The notes: generated from the letters alone by a model not told the origin. A DNA stretch of 64,000 bases from Salinigranum halophilum (GCF_007004735.1 NZ_SSNL01000006.1:581012-645011); one strand, 5' to 3'; shown: positions 36,772-45,170, counted from the first letter of the stretch. Numbers and translations are program-made.

Positions 36772-37437
36772 TCACGCAGACCCGGCCGCCTCCCGTTTCT
36801 CAGCGTACGCGAGCGTGTAGTAGTCCCGATCAGTCACCTCACCGGGGTCGTTCGTAACGAGAGCCTCATCCGTATCCATGAACAGTCGCCGACCGAACGT
36901 CACCTCGTACCCTGCCCCAGTCATCTTTTCGTATGTCGTCGGTGCGTCAGTCACCTTGAACAGGATTAACCGGTTCGGACCGATAGGTGCTGCCCCGTCA
37001 GTCGCCTCGCGGAGCGTCAGTTCCGCACCGGCGTCGATGTCGACCCCGAGGACCGAGGCGAACGCTGTCACACTGCTGACACCGGGAACGACTTCGATGT
37101 CGACGGTGGGATGCTGCTCACGAAGCGTCCGACGCAGGTGTCCGAACGTCGAGTAGATACATGGGTCGCCGAGCGTGACGAACGCCGCGTCGGCCTCTCG
37201 GGCTTTCGGCGCGACTTCTGCGGCCGCCGTCTTCCACGCTGCCTGCAGTTCTTCGGGATCGGTCGTCATCGGGAACTCGAGGTCACTCAGCTTCGATTCG
37301 GCAACGTACTCGGCTGCGACGCGCCGTGACAGTCGTCCTGGTGAGTAGACGACGTCGACCGATTCGAGTCGTCGCTTGCCGCGAACCGTGAGCAGGTCGG
37401 TCGCACCCGGTCCCAGCCCGATTCCGTAGAGTGTCAT
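36772..37437 (-). CDS. cbiL: Cobalt-precorrin-2 C20-methyltransferase (CbiL/CobI-type)
   Basis: 221 aa. The SAM-dependent tetrapyrrole methyltransferase signature GIGLGPGATDLLTVRG at the N-terminus, LGDPCIYSTFGHL (about 93-105) and VPGVSSVTAFASVLG (about 121-135) match the CobI/CbiL subfamily, which methylates C20 of precorrin-2/cobalt-factor II in cobalamin synthesis. No other corrin-ring genes are in the window, so it stands apart from a cobalamin operon. Next to it are MoaB and COG0523 GTPases, so cobalt handling is the shared theme. It begins 44 bp after the moaB gene ends. Confidence 0.85.
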   Translation of the reverse strand: MTLYGIGLGPGATDLLTVRGKRRLESVDVVYSPGRLSRRVAAEYVAESKLSDLEFPMTTDPEELQAAWKTAAAEVAPKAREADAAFVTLGDPCIYSTFGHLRRTLREQHPTVDIEVVPGVSSVTAFASVLGVDIDAGAELTLREATDGAAPIGPNRLILFKVTDAPTTYEKMTGAGYEVTFGRRLFMDTDEALVTNDPGEVTDRDYYTLAYAEKREAAGSA

Positions 37438-37480
37438 CGGTTATGTTCCTCCCCCCGAGTCTAAGACTTCGGTTCCGGAT

Positions 37481-38065
37481 TTACTCATCAGTCTCACCAG
37501 CCGTGTGTCGGGTTGCAAGCCCGGCGAGATGCGGGGCTTCCTCTGCGATAATCTCCGCCGTAGCGAGCTCGACGGCGTTCACACTCCCCGGTAGCACGAA
37601 CACTGGTACGTCACGGGCGATGCCCGCTGTCGCACGGGTCGAGACGATACGTGTTCGTACCTCCTCCCACGAGAGCCATCTGAACGCCTCGCCGAAGCCC
37701 GGCAGTTCGCGGTCAAAGAGCTCGCTCACCGCGTCCGGAGTGACGTCGTCGACGGTGACGCCCGTCCCGCCCGTGGTGACGACGAGGTCGACGTCCGGCC
37801 GATCTAAGCACTCGCTCACTGTGGTCTTGATTCGGACGTAGTCGTCCGGAACCATCCGGCGTGACGTGACGACGTGATCCGCTTCGATGAGGATACTCGC
37901 AATGGCGTCGCCACTGGGATCGGGTGGCGTCTTTTCGACGCCAGCTCCGCGAGACGAGGATACGGTTACGATGGCCACGCCCAGCGGGTCGAGACAGTCG
38001 TGACCGTCGGTATCCGTCGTCCGTCGGTCCTCTACTGGAGGAAGTTCGCGGTCATTCTGGATCAC
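37481..38065 (-). CDS. moaB: Molybdenum cofactor biosynthesis protein MoaB/MogA-like
   Basis: 194 aa, GTG start that overlaps the preceding COG0523 stop as GTGA. Motifs DLVVTTGGTGVTVDDVTPDAV (a GGTG-x-x-x-x-D-x-T pattern, about 103-116) and LFDRELPGFGEAFR are characteristic of the MoaB/MogA fold that binds molybdopterin and adenylates it. Residues 1-25 are an acidic tail. The gene lies in an operon with two COG0523 GTPases and CbiL, unusual partners for Mo-cofactor synthesis, so it may serve a paralogous function. Loss of catalytic residues is not apparent. Confidence 0.85.
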   Translation of the reverse strand: MIQNDRELPPVEDRRTTDTDGHDCLDPLGVAIVTVSSSRGAGVEKTPPDPSGDAIASILIEADHVVTSRRMVPDDYVRIKTTVSECLDRPDVDLVVTTGGTGVTVDDVTPDAVSELFDRELPGFGEAFRWLSWEEVRTRIVSTRATAGIARDVPVFVLPGSVNAVELATAEIIAEEAPHLAGLATRHTAGETDE

Positions 38066-39387
38066 GATAGGTCACCTACCACGAGACGTTGTTCCATCGG
38101 GGGCTGCGACCGCTCTATCGTCCCTGGGAACGGATTCTCGAACGCCTCCCAGTCGTCTTCCATCCTTGTCTCCGAAACGAGGCAAGCGTCGAGAGCGTCG
38201 GAGATGGCGAATTCGTCCATCCCAGCGCCGATGAAGACGAGTTTTACTTCGCGGTCACCCCACTGTTCGTCCCAGTGGAGGTCTGACCGCGATTCGCGAT
38301 AGGACTCGCGCTGGAACTCGGGAAGCGTGACCGCCCACCGGCCGTTGACCTCGACGTGGGTCTGTGTACCCGCCTGGCTCAAGTCGAGGGCGTAGCGCTC
38401 GCGGCCAGCGACCCACAGGTGTCCCTTCGCTCTGACGACGGAATCGGGGAACGAGCGGAGCCACTCGCTGAAGCGTTCGGGATGGAACGGCCGGTGGCGC
38501 TCGTAGACGAACGAGTTGACACCGAACTCCTCTGGTGGGTGACGGTGGTCGTGCGCTCCGTCGTGGCTGTGGTCGTGGTCGTCGCCACGTCCGTGTTCGT
38601 GACTGTGGTCGTCCACCTCCGTCTGGCTCTCGTGGTGCTCGTCTGGATCAACGTCTGTGCCGTCTCCGTGATCGGGCGAGAGCACCTGTTTCCACCGGGC
38701 GGAGTTACTCGCCTCGGCTTGATCGAACCGACCCGTTCCGAGAACTCGTTCCGGGTCGACGGTGCTTTCGGTCGTTCGGACGATGTCGACCCCGGGATGG
38801 AGTGTTCGGACGACGCGTTCGACCGCTTCGCGCTCTGTCTCGGAGACGAGATCGCACTTGTTGAGGACGAGGACGTCGCAGAACTCGACCTGCTCGGCGA
38901 GGAGGTCCGACAGCGGTCGGGCGTCGTCTGTCGGCTTGAGTGGGTGGCCATCGACGAACGTCTGATGGAACTGTGCGGCGTCGACCACCGTGACGGTCGT
39001 ATCGAGATCGTACAGTGCTGACGCACGTGCGGGCGAGACGAACCGCTGGGCGATGGGGACCGGGTCACTGATACCCGAGGCCTCGATGACCAGATAGTCG
39101 AACTCCTCGTCGAAGGCGAGGCGTCTCAGTTCCTGGTCGAGTTCGTTCTGCAGCCCACAGCAGATACAGCCGTTCGACAGTTCCGTGACACCGCCGTCTT
39201 CCATCGAGAGTTCGGAGCCGTTCTCGATGAGCTCGGCATCGACGTTCACCTCGCCCACGTCGTTGACGAGCACGGCGATGTCGTACTGTGCGCCGCCGAC
39301 GGTCAGGAGGTGATTGAGCAGGGTCGTCTTGCCCGCCCCGAGCCCACCGCTCAGGATCGTGACCGGGGGTTGCTCGTCGACGGCCAT
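38062..39387 (-). CDS. COG0523 (CobW-type) metallochaperone GTPase 2 with His-rich loop
   Basis: 441 aa. GGLGAGKTT (about 14-22), GCICCGLQNE with the CxCC metal motif (about 74), YLVIEASG and NKCD are intact. Residues about 245-285 form a His/Asp-rich loop (HESQTEVDDHSHEHGRGDDH...), followed by the C-terminal CobW domain (VNSFVYERHRPFHP). His-rich loops in COG0523 proteins store or transfer zinc, nickel or cobalt. The ATG overlaps the preceding COG0523 gene's stop by 1 nt. It is one of two tandem copies that diverge strongly outside motifs, so they probably serve different client proteins. Confidence 0.9.
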   Translation of the reverse strand: MAVDEQPPVTILSGGLGAGKTTLLNHLLTVGGAQYDIAVLVNDVGEVNVDAELIENGSELSMEDGGVTELSNGCICCGLQNELDQELRRLAFDEEFDYLVIEASGISDPVPIAQRFVSPARASALYDLDTTVTVVDAAQFHQTFVDGHPLKPTDDARPLSDLLAEQVEFCDVLVLNKCDLVSETEREAVERVVRTLHPGVDIVRTTESTVDPERVLGTGRFDQAEASNSARWKQVLSPDHGDGTDVDPDEHHESQTEVDDHSHEHGRGDDHDHSHDGAHDHRHPPEEFGVNSFVYERHRPFHPERFSEWLRSFPDSVVRAKGHLWVAGRERYALDLSQAGTQTHVEVNGRWAVTLPEFQRESYRESRSDLHWDEQWGDREVKLVFIGAGMDEFAISDALDACLVSETRMEDDWEAFENPFPGTIERSQPPMEQRLVVGDLS

Positions 39388-40604
39388 CAGTCGTCAGCCA
39401 GTGCGAGTTCGCGCTGATCTTCGAAACTGAACGGGTCCGGATACTCGTTCCAGTCCTCCGCCATCTCTGCGTCCGAGAGGACACAGTCTTCCAGTCGCTC
39501 GACCAGTGTTTCCTGATCGAATTCGCGACCGATGAACACGAGCTGGACCCCGCGATCGCCCCACTGGTCGTCCCAGTCCTCTTTGATACCAGGACGGGCA
39601 GCGAAGTAGCGCTCCTGTTCAGCCTTCGGGAGCGTTGCAATCCATCTCCCCTTCGGACCGGCCCGGACCGACTGGCCTGCTTTGTCGAGCCCCATCGCGA
39701 TGTCTTCGCGACCGGCGGACCAAAAAAAGCCCTTCGCGCGAACGATACCGTCGGGGAGATCGGCAAAGAGACGAGCGATCCGCTCGGGATGGAACGGCCG
39801 GTCGGCATCAAAAACGAAGGACGTGACCCCATGTTCATCGGCGGCTGACTCGTGGTGATGTCCTTCTTGCAATTCACGCATCCATCCAGCAGACTGACTC
39901 GCCGCGTCGAAGTCGAATCGACCCGTGTTCAGGATCTCTTCGGGATCGGCGGCGCCGTGTTCGGTCCGGATGATCTTCGCTCGCGGCTGGAGCGTCTTCA
40001 GGACGGCCTCCATTTTCTCGAGTTCGTCGTCCGGGACGAGGTCACACTTGTTCAGCAGCAGAACGTCACAGAATTCGATCTGGTCCATGAGCGCTTCTTC
40101 TGGGACACGATTGCCCTGCGGCTCCATTTCGTCGTCAGTGAGCACCTGTCCGGAGTCGAAACCCTGCCAGAAGCTGTGTGCGTCGACGACGCTGACCATC
40201 GTGTCGAGTTCGTACACTCCCGTGGGGTCGAACTCCGCGTCCTCGAACCCGCGGGCGAACGTCTGGGCGACCGGAATCGGTTCGCTGATTCCAGACGATT
40301 CCACGAGGAGGTAGTCGAAGTCTCGCTCTTCGGCCAATCGCCCCACCTCGTCGAGCATGTCGCCACGAAGACGGCAGCAGATACACCCGTTCGACAGCTC
40401 GATGATCTCCTCGTCGTTCTGTGTGACCTCCGACTCGCGTTCGACGAGGTCAGCGTCGACATTCACCTCCCCCATGTCATTGACGACGACGGCGGCGTTC
40501 AGTTCTCGCTCGCTACTGAGAATGTGGTTGAGCGTCGTCGTCTTGCCGGCACCGAGGCTTCCACTGAGAATTGTTACCGGGATCGGGTCGTTGTTGAACG
40601 GCAT
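39387..40604 (-). CDS. COG0523 (CobW-type) metallochaperone GTPase 3
   Basis: 405 aa from the ATG at 40604 (an in-frame GTG at 40628 is less likely). Walker A GSLGAGKTT, CxCC in GCICCRLRGD, VESSG and NKCD motifs are present; a short HHHESAADEH stretch precedes VTSFVFDADRPFHP. It is closer to the first copy (29183) than to the tandem neighbour. Likely GTP-dependent delivery of zinc or cobalt. Its promoter shares a 98-bp gap with the divergent NikR gene, in which a palindrome lies near the NikR start, so NikR may control this operon (GTPase 3, GTPase 2, MoaB, CbiL). Confidence 0.9.
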   Translation of the reverse strand: MPFNNDPIPVTILSGSLGAGKTTTLNHILSSERELNAAVVVNDMGEVNVDADLVERESEVTQNDEEIIELSNGCICCRLRGDMLDEVGRLAEERDFDYLLVESSGISEPIPVAQTFARGFEDAEFDPTGVYELDTMVSVVDAHSFWQGFDSGQVLTDDEMEPQGNRVPEEALMDQIEFCDVLLLNKCDLVPDDELEKMEAVLKTLQPRAKIIRTEHGAADPEEILNTGRFDFDAASQSAGWMRELQEGHHHESAADEHGVTSFVFDADRPFHPERIARLFADLPDGIVRAKGFFWSAGREDIAMGLDKAGQSVRAGPKGRWIATLPKAEQERYFAARPGIKEDWDDQWGDRGVQLVFIGREFDQETLVERLEDCVLSDAEMAEDWNEYPDPFSFEDQRELALADD

Positions 40605-40679
40605 ACGTAAGTTATGAATCTGCTTCACTAAAATACTAATTATTACGGTATAGACTCGAGTATCATAACAGAATATAAT

Positions 40680-40694
40680 AACTTAGAGTAAGTT
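40680..40694. promoter_or_regulatory. Inverted repeat between nikR copy 1 and the COG0523 operon
   Basis: AACTTA (40680-40685) and TAAGTT (40689-40694) make a perfect 6-bp inverted repeat with a 3-bp centre, extended by one or two bases on each side (7 of 8 match). It ends 8 bp before the NikR ATG at 40703, a position suited to autorepression. The rest of the 98-bp gap is AT-rich (CTAATTATTACGG, GAATATAATA) and holds the promoters of both divergent units. Confidence 0.5.
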
Positions 40695-40702
40695 GTTAGT
40701 AT

Positions 40703-41134
40703 ATGAGCGTCGTTAGCATCTCGATGCCCGAGGCGTTACTCGAACGCATCGACGAGTTCGCCGACGAACACGGGTACAGTGGGCGGAGCGAGGTCGTACG
40801 TGAAGGCACACGAACGCTGATTGAAGAGTTCCAGGGGCGAACTATCGACGGGCAGAAACAGATGTGTACAGTCACCGTGGTCTTCGAGTACTGCCAACCC
40901 GCCGTCCAACAGCGTCTCACGGGAGTACACCACGAATACGATGCTATCGTCTCCGCGACTACTCATGCACACGTCCAGGACCAGTACTGTATGGAGCTGT
41001 ACGTCTTGGAAGGGACTACGGAGGTCCTATCGGGATTCGTTAACACTGTCCGGGCAGTGCCGGATGTTCGGGCAGTAGATTACTCGATTACGCCAATTAG
41101 TGACGGCCGATGCCAGCTATCTCATTCGGAATAG
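40703..41134 (+). CDS. NikR-family metal regulator, copy 1 (canonical ligand set)
   Basis: 143 aa. Ribbon-helix-helix DNA-binding N-terminus (VVSISMPEALLERIDEFA ... GYSGRSEVVREG) and an ACT-like C-terminal domain. The nickel-site pattern H-x-H-x5-C is intact (H88, H90, C96) with H76/H77 upstream, as in NikR where His87, His89, Cys95 and His76 bind Ni. NikR represses or activates nickel/cobalt transport on metal binding. Divergent from the COG0523 operon, which it may control. Three further NikR-like genes occur in the next 18 kb with altered ligand patterns. Confidence 0.88.
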   Translation: MSVVSISMPEALLERIDEFADEHGYSGRSEVVREGTRTLIEEFQGRTIDGQKQMCTVTVVFEYCQPAVQQRLTGVHHEYDAIVSATTHAHVQDQYCMELYVLEGTTEVLSGFVNTVRAVPDVRAVDYSITPISDGRCQLSHSE

Positions 41135-41144
41135 TATATCCAGA

Positions 41145-41195
41145 TTGACATCTCTTCCGCGTTCACGCGGGGGAATCCCGACCACAGTTGGGATA
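41145..41195 (-). ncRNA. Residual right-end RNA (omega-RNA-like) scaffold of TnpB element
   Basis: In IS200/IS605 elements the region after the tnpB stop to the right end is transcribed as the omega RNA guide scaffold, with the flanking host DNA as guide. Here 41145-41195 keeps the right-end hairpin, and the flank read from 41144 leftward would be the guide. The gene's own protein is truncated, so function is doubtful. Inferred from element geometry only. Confidence 0.3.
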
Positions 41196-41475
41196 TTAAG
41201 ATTTGCAACCCGCCTGTTCGCTCGGTGCGAAACGTCCCGAGGTTTGATTGAACAAGCAAACTGCTGGCCGTGCCAAACGACCGTTACTCATATCCCCTGT
41301 CGGAGGATTCTGAGTTATCTTTCTGCGAATATTTACTGCTCCATTCACGTCTGCATTCAGCATCGTTCCACACGACTCACAGATGAACAAGCCACGCTCC
41401 ACACGATTCGCGTCACGCTTCCGACCACAACACGAACACATCTTACTCGTATCTCGCTCGTGCGGTCAACGTTAG
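41196..41475 (-). pseudogene. TnpB C-terminal remnant (zinc ribbon)
   Basis: About 90 codons of the end of an IS1341-type TnpB: DTSKMCSCCGRKR and FICESCGTMLNADVNGAVN (the zinc-ribbon CxxC pairs and the catalytic-core D in LNADVNGA) and the standard tail SNGRLARPAVCLFNQTSG. The N-terminal and central parts with the first RuvC residues are missing, cut near 41475 with a frame disruption. No nuclease can be made. TAA at 41196-41198. Confidence 0.85.
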
Positions 41476-41614
41476 TATATTAAGAATAACGACTGGACGT
41501 GGGATATCCGGGCGTGTCATCGAACGTGGTTAGTAAAGGGAGTTGTCGGATTCATCCTGACCCTTCAGGGTCAGGTATTCTCCTTGCTCTTTATTAGTAA
41601 CACTATTCAAACGA

Positions 41615-41764
41615 TTATTGTTGCTTGTCGCCGGTCAGTACGGCCTCGAAGCACTGTGGGCAGAGACCGACGAATCCTGGAAGGCGTTGCACCTCCCGGT
41701 ACGGATCTCCGCACTCCTCACAAAACATAGCCGTCCCCTTTGAGAGCCGGTTCTGTCCACTCAT
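41615..41764 (-). CDS. Small zinc-ribbon protein
   Basis: 49 aa, ATG at 41764, stop 41615-41617. Two CxxC pairs, FCEECGDPY and LCPQCFEAV, spaced about 18 residues apart, form a likely zinc ribbon; ends in a short polar tail (GDKQQ). It looks like haloarchaeal zinc-finger micro-proteins that act in regulation. It lies just beyond the IS605 remnant and is shorter than usual gene calls. Function unknown; neighbouring NikR genes suggest a link to metal control. Confidence 0.7.
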   Translation of the reverse strand: MSGQNRLSKGTAMFCEECGDPYREVQRLPGFVGLCPQCFEAVLTGDKQQ

Positions 41765-41812
41765 ATCACAGTTGCTCCTAGCCATTTGGCAGATGACTCA
41801 GCGAGATTCACG

Positions 41813-41908
41813 TCACGGGATGGTAGCCTCCGCCATCGTGTTGCAACACTTGTTACAGCGAGAGCGACTGGCTTCGTACACCAGAACAGACCAATACTGG
41901 CAGGCCAT
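41813..41908 (-). CDS. Possible 31-aa Cys-containing micro-protein
   Basis: MACQYWSVLVYEASRSRC followed by NKCCNTMAEATIP. Cys at 3, 18, 21 and 22 could form one metal site. A TATA-like TTTATTATA lies about 40-50 bp upstream on the minus strand, which fits a short leader. The frame upstream of the ATG continues (SHC), so part of a longer decayed zinc-finger gene is also possible. Low confidence because of the small size. Confidence 0.35.
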   Translation of the reverse strand: MACQYWSVLVYEASRSRCNKCCNTMAEATIP

Positions 41909-42101
41909 ACAATGGGACTCGATCGGATCAACGACTCCTCGTGTGCGCGGCAGTATAATAAATATATCCCTCAAATTAATACTAAATATTACTAGAAATA
42001 TAGATTTTAATACGCTGGTGCAGGAGGGAATATTGATGGTCTTGGCGGATGCGAGGCACCATCTGCGAACCTGATAGGTGGGTTACGATGCGAGCAGTTC
42101 G

Positions 42102-42491
42102 CTACGTTTGAGCGAGGAGCATCAGTTTGACTCGACTCACCGCGTCGAAATCGCGCAAGCGGTACGTGAGATCGCGGACACGCGGTGCCGGGCCGTTGCA
42201 GAAGAGCGTCTCGAGACACCACTCTCCCTCGTGAATATGATTCGTGGTCGTGATGACGTCCTGAAATCGATGTTGTACGTTGTGGATGTCTTCGATGACC
42301 GCTTCGTGTTCGTAATCGAAAGCGATGATGACGACGACGTCACCTTCGATATCCTCCAGTCTGGTGTGTGCCTCGATGTACTCCTGCATCGCTTCGCGGA
42401 CGCCACGCGAACGCGAATCTAGGCCCTCTGCCTGCCACGTTTCGTCGAATTCAGAGAGAAGGTCGTCGGGGATGTTGAAGCTCGTGCGCAT
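42102..42491 (-). CDS. NikR-like regulator, copy 2 (shifted ligand spacing)
   Basis: 129 aa. Ribbon-helix-helix segment TSFNIPDDLLSEFDETWQ then SRSRGVREAMQEYI; ACT-like C-terminus. The metal motif reads H85-I-H87-x4-C92, one residue shorter than the NikR standard H-x-H-x5-C, with H74 corresponding to the upstream His. The altered spacing may shift metal preference. It is divergent from the broken cbiM gene at 42598, so it was probably its regulator. The C-terminal part differs more from the other copies. Confidence 0.8.
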   Translation of the reverse strand: MRTSFNIPDDLLSEFDETWQAEGLDSRSRGVREAMQEYIEAHTRLEDIEGDVVVIIAFDYEHEAVIEDIHNVQHRFQDVITTTNHIHEGEWCLETLFCNGPAPRVRDLTYRLRDFDAVSRVKLMLLAQT

Positions 42492-42597
42492 CGAGTATTA
42501 ATCAAATCTGAATTCATATGAGTTTCTAGTAACTGTAGTGGCTAGATTATGATTAGTTTCGGACTTCATATATCGTGACCGACGGACCCCGAAACCG

Positions 42598-43214
42598 ATG
42601 CACACACCAGATGGACTCTTACACCCGTGGATGGCAGGTGCCTTCGTCCTACTCGCCGGCGCGGTATTGGCCGTCGCCGCAATGCGGGCACGTGACTCAC
42701 TAACCGAGTATCGGATTCAGCTGTTCGCTGTCGTCGCTGCAGCCGTGTTCGCCACACAGATGCTCAACTGGCCGATTCCCGGTGGGACGAGTGCTCACTT
42801 CGCCGGCGGTGCGTTCGCCGCGATCGTACTCGGCCCTCACTTGGGGGCATTCGCCGTCGCTCTCGTTGTTGCCGTTCAGGCACTCGTCTTCGGTGACGGC
42901 GGCGCGCTCGCACTCGGAGCCAACCAACACTCACAGATCGCAACGAACTGCTGGCAATCGTGGCTAGCGGGTGGGTCGGGATCACCGCTGCTGCAGCATC
43001 TGCTGGGCTCCACCTCGGATTCTCACCGGGCTTCGTCGGTGAGTTCTTGACGGTTGTCGCGGTCATGACTGTTGGTCACTTCCTCCTCGGCATCGGTGAA
43101 GGTGTACTCACCCTCGCAGGAGTGCGACTCCTCAATCGCGCCGGCGTCGAATCCGAACAGCTTCAGCCGGAGCGAGTCGTGATCGTGTTCGACGCACGAA
43201 CCAGAAAACGGTAG
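42598..43214 (+). pseudogene. Broken CbiM-type Co/Ni transporter subunit
   Basis: The N-terminal half is a good CbiM: MHTPDGLLHPWMAGAFVLL, IPGGTSAHFAGGAFAAIVLGP and GDGGALALGAN. After about residue 107 the frame shifts (near 42920); the continuation is in another frame (ASGWVGITAAAASAGL ... GHFLLGIGEGVLTL) to a stop at 43214. About 25 residues are also missing in between. The N-terminal His residue essential for metal binding is present, but the channel cannot form. An intact CbiM is at 53996-54676, so this is a decayed second copy next to NikR copy 2. Confidence 0.8.
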
Positions 43215-43241
43215 TTCTGATGACCCCTCGCACAGCATGAA

Positions 43242-43772
43242 ATGACTCAGCCAGATTCCTCTCAACGCCGCAAAACGATCGGACGTCGTCTCAAGGGCGC
43301 CCTCGAGTCGTTCGACATGATTGACCGGATGATTGCGAGCTACATGGATCGGCTCGGCGTCCCCGTGCTCCGGGTCGCTCTCGGAATTGTTTTCATCTGG
43401 TTCGGAGGGCTGAAGATTGTCGGCGGAAGCCCTGCGGCAGACCTCGTCGCCAACACGGTGTATGTGCTACAGCCGAGCGTGTTCGTTCCGATACTGGGCG
43501 TCTGGGAGGTCCTCATCGGTACGTGTCTTCTTTACCGCCCGCTGATCAGACTTGGAATTCTCTTGCTGTTCCTGCAGATGCCCGGAACGTTTCTTCCAAT
43601 CGTCCTCCTCCCTGAAGTCGTGTTCGCCACGTTCCCGCACCAACTCACCGTCGAGGGTCAGTACATTATCAAGAACCTCGTGATCATCGGTGCGGCTCTC
43701 GTCGTTGGCGGAACGGTCCGCGATGCGGAGACAGATGAGGTGATGAGAACCCCCGTACATTCCCCTGAGTGA
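43242..43772 (+). CDS. DoxX-family membrane protein
   Basis: 176 aa. Four membrane segments within about 45-160, with the LGVPVLRVALGIVFIWFGGLKI and LGVWEVLIGTCLLYRPLIRLG motifs of DoxX/YkgB-type proteins. N-terminal 30 residues are polar. DoxX proteins link to thiol or sulfur redox pathways, or act as oxidoreductase-associated subunits. Its position after the cbiM pseudogene and before a convergent DyP-like gene is unremarkable. No catalytic residues can be named. Confidence 0.8.
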   Translation: MTQPDSSQRRKTIGRRLKGALESFDMIDRMIASYMDRLGVPVLRVALGIVFIWFGGLKIVGGSPAADLVANTVYVLQPSVFVPILGVWEVLIGTCLLYRPLIRLGILLLFLQMPGTFLPIVLLPEVVFATFPHQLTVEGQYIIKNLVIIGAALVVGGTVRDAETDEVMRTPVHSPE

Positions 43773-43806
43773 TTGATCGGCAGGGACACCAACGCTTGGT
43801 CAGCAG

Positions 43807-45111
43807 TTACTCATTGGGGCGTGGTGCAGGCACGGATCGATACCGTCGCGGAGGAACCAGAAAGTATCCGCGCCGACGGAAAAAGATGTATTCCAGAATA
43901 CCGTTGTTGACGCGCTGACGGATCGTCGGAGCGACTTCGGTCAGGTCCGTCCCGTTCATCGCTCGACGGACGTCTTCGAACTCCGTGATTCGCCGCTGGA
44001 GCGTAGGGAAGTGGAGGCTTGCGACCGCCTGGTCCGATTCTATGTCGTCGGTCGATTCGAAGTGTCGACGGAGGAGTTTCACGTTTCCATCGGCGTCCCG
44101 ATTCGCACGAGCCGCCTTCTGAGCGTGGCCTACACGACCGTACGTTTTTGCATCTTCTTCGATGTTATCAACGAACTGGTCGATACCACTGTCGGAACCG
44201 AGGTTGGAGCCGATTCCTTCGACCAAGTCGTTCTTCGTGTGACCAGGGCTAAACATCTCCGTCACTCGCTCGTCGTAGGATTGTTCTTCGTACCAGTCAT
44301 CAAGTCGCTGACGGAGGTTCGAGATAGTCTTCGTGGTCCCACCAGCGAACGGGCCGTCTTCGATGGTAACGTAATCCTCGGTCGCTTGATTCCCACGGAA
44401 GCCCGTCTTGAAGCCCATGAACAGCGGGGACGCTTCTGGGACCGGCTTTGAATCGGGAATCCCCGCCGCGTCCTGATTGTCGGCTGGGAGCCCTGCACCG
44501 ACGAACCCCGTTCGTCGAGAGTCGATCGTTGCGACGTCGGTAAGCCGTGCGTCGACAGCTTCACCGTTCGCTTGGTCGCGTTCACCCTGGAGTGCTTGCT
44601 CGGCTTCGAGGACGACGTCGGCTCGGTCACTCGCAAGGTGAACGACCGCATCCTGTGTATCGGATGCGGGAGACTCAAACGGCGACAACGACCGCGGTTG
44701 CGGTAGATCCACGTTCCCGGGGAGCGACTCCTCGAACCGATCGAAGTACGACGGCGAGTAAGCGACCGAGTGTAGGAGTCCATTATGACTCCACTCGTAC
44801 GCTTGGTCCAGCACCGTGAGTGCTCGTTCGAGTGTCACCTGCGTCTCTGCCGACGGCGGACCGTCGTCGTCGAAATCGACGTACAAGAGCACCTGGTGAT
44901 TTGGGAGTTGCGAGTTGCCGTGCTCATCCTGACGAATGTACTCCCGCCAGGCATGCTGGCGCGGAGGTTTCGCGTCCGGATTGCCGGTCGGGACCGGTTC
45001 GGAACCGATGCGGTCCAAGCACGCACTCAGCGCACTCGCACCGCCGGTTGCCACGGCAGCCTTTAGCACCTGCCGGCGTTGCAGATTACGGTCCGAATAC
45101 AGAGGCACCAT
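43807..45111 (-). CDS. Tat/lipobox protein, distant DyP-peroxidase-like (DUF7405-like)
   Basis: 434 aa from the ATG at 45111. A leader RRQVLKAAVATGGASALSAC with twin Arg and lipobox-like Cys targets it outside the membrane. The central region FMGFKTGFRGN, then ISNLRQRLDDWYEEQSYDERVTEMF resembles the second half of DyP-type (EfeB-like) peroxidases, but the heme-binding motif GxxDG is not seen in the expected form, so a true heme peroxidase is uncertain. I recall DUF7405 for this haloarchaeal group. It is adjacent to SCO and P19-like genes, which suggests envelope iron or copper chemistry. Confidence 0.6.
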   Translation of the reverse strand: MVPLYSDRNLQRRQVLKAAVATGGASALSACLDRIGSEPVPTGNPDAKPPRQHAWREYIRQDEHGNSQLPNHQVLLYVDFDDDGPPSAETQVTLERALTVLDQAYEWSHNGLLHSVAYSPSYFDRFEESLPGNVDLPQPRSLSPFESPASDTQDAVVHLASDRADVVLEAEQALQGERDQANGEAVDARLTDVATIDSRRTGFVGAGLPADNQDAAGIPDSKPVPEASPLFMGFKTGFRGNQATEDYVTIEDGPFAGGTTKTISNLRQRLDDWYEEQSYDERVTEMFSPGHTKNDLVEGIGSNLGSDSGIDQFVDNIEEDAKTYGRVGHAQKAARANRDADGNVKLLRRHFESTDDIESDQAVASLHFPTLQRRITEFEDVRRAMNGTDLTEVAPTIRQRVNNGILEYIFFRRRGYFLVPPRRYRSVPAPRPNE

Positions 45112-45170
45112 CGAGTGGATTAATACTAGTGATCGATAGCAAGGCAAGTTGTGGTTCAGCTCTCGAACGG

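Larger units (their letters stand above)
41145..41596 (-). mobile_element. Internally deleted IS200/IS605-group element (IS1341-type)
   Basis: The right end (minus strand) has a CCGCG/CGCGG hairpin (41157-41170) followed by a terminal TCAA at 41145-41148, as at IS605-type right ends. The left end has a CCTGACCCT/AGGGTCAGG hairpin (41556-41575) about 21 nt from a TTAC flank (minus strand, 41597-41600), typical of left-end cleavage sites. Between them only the TnpB tail remains, so the element is about 450 bp instead of over 1.3 kb. Ends are inferred by analogy. Confidence 0.6.
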
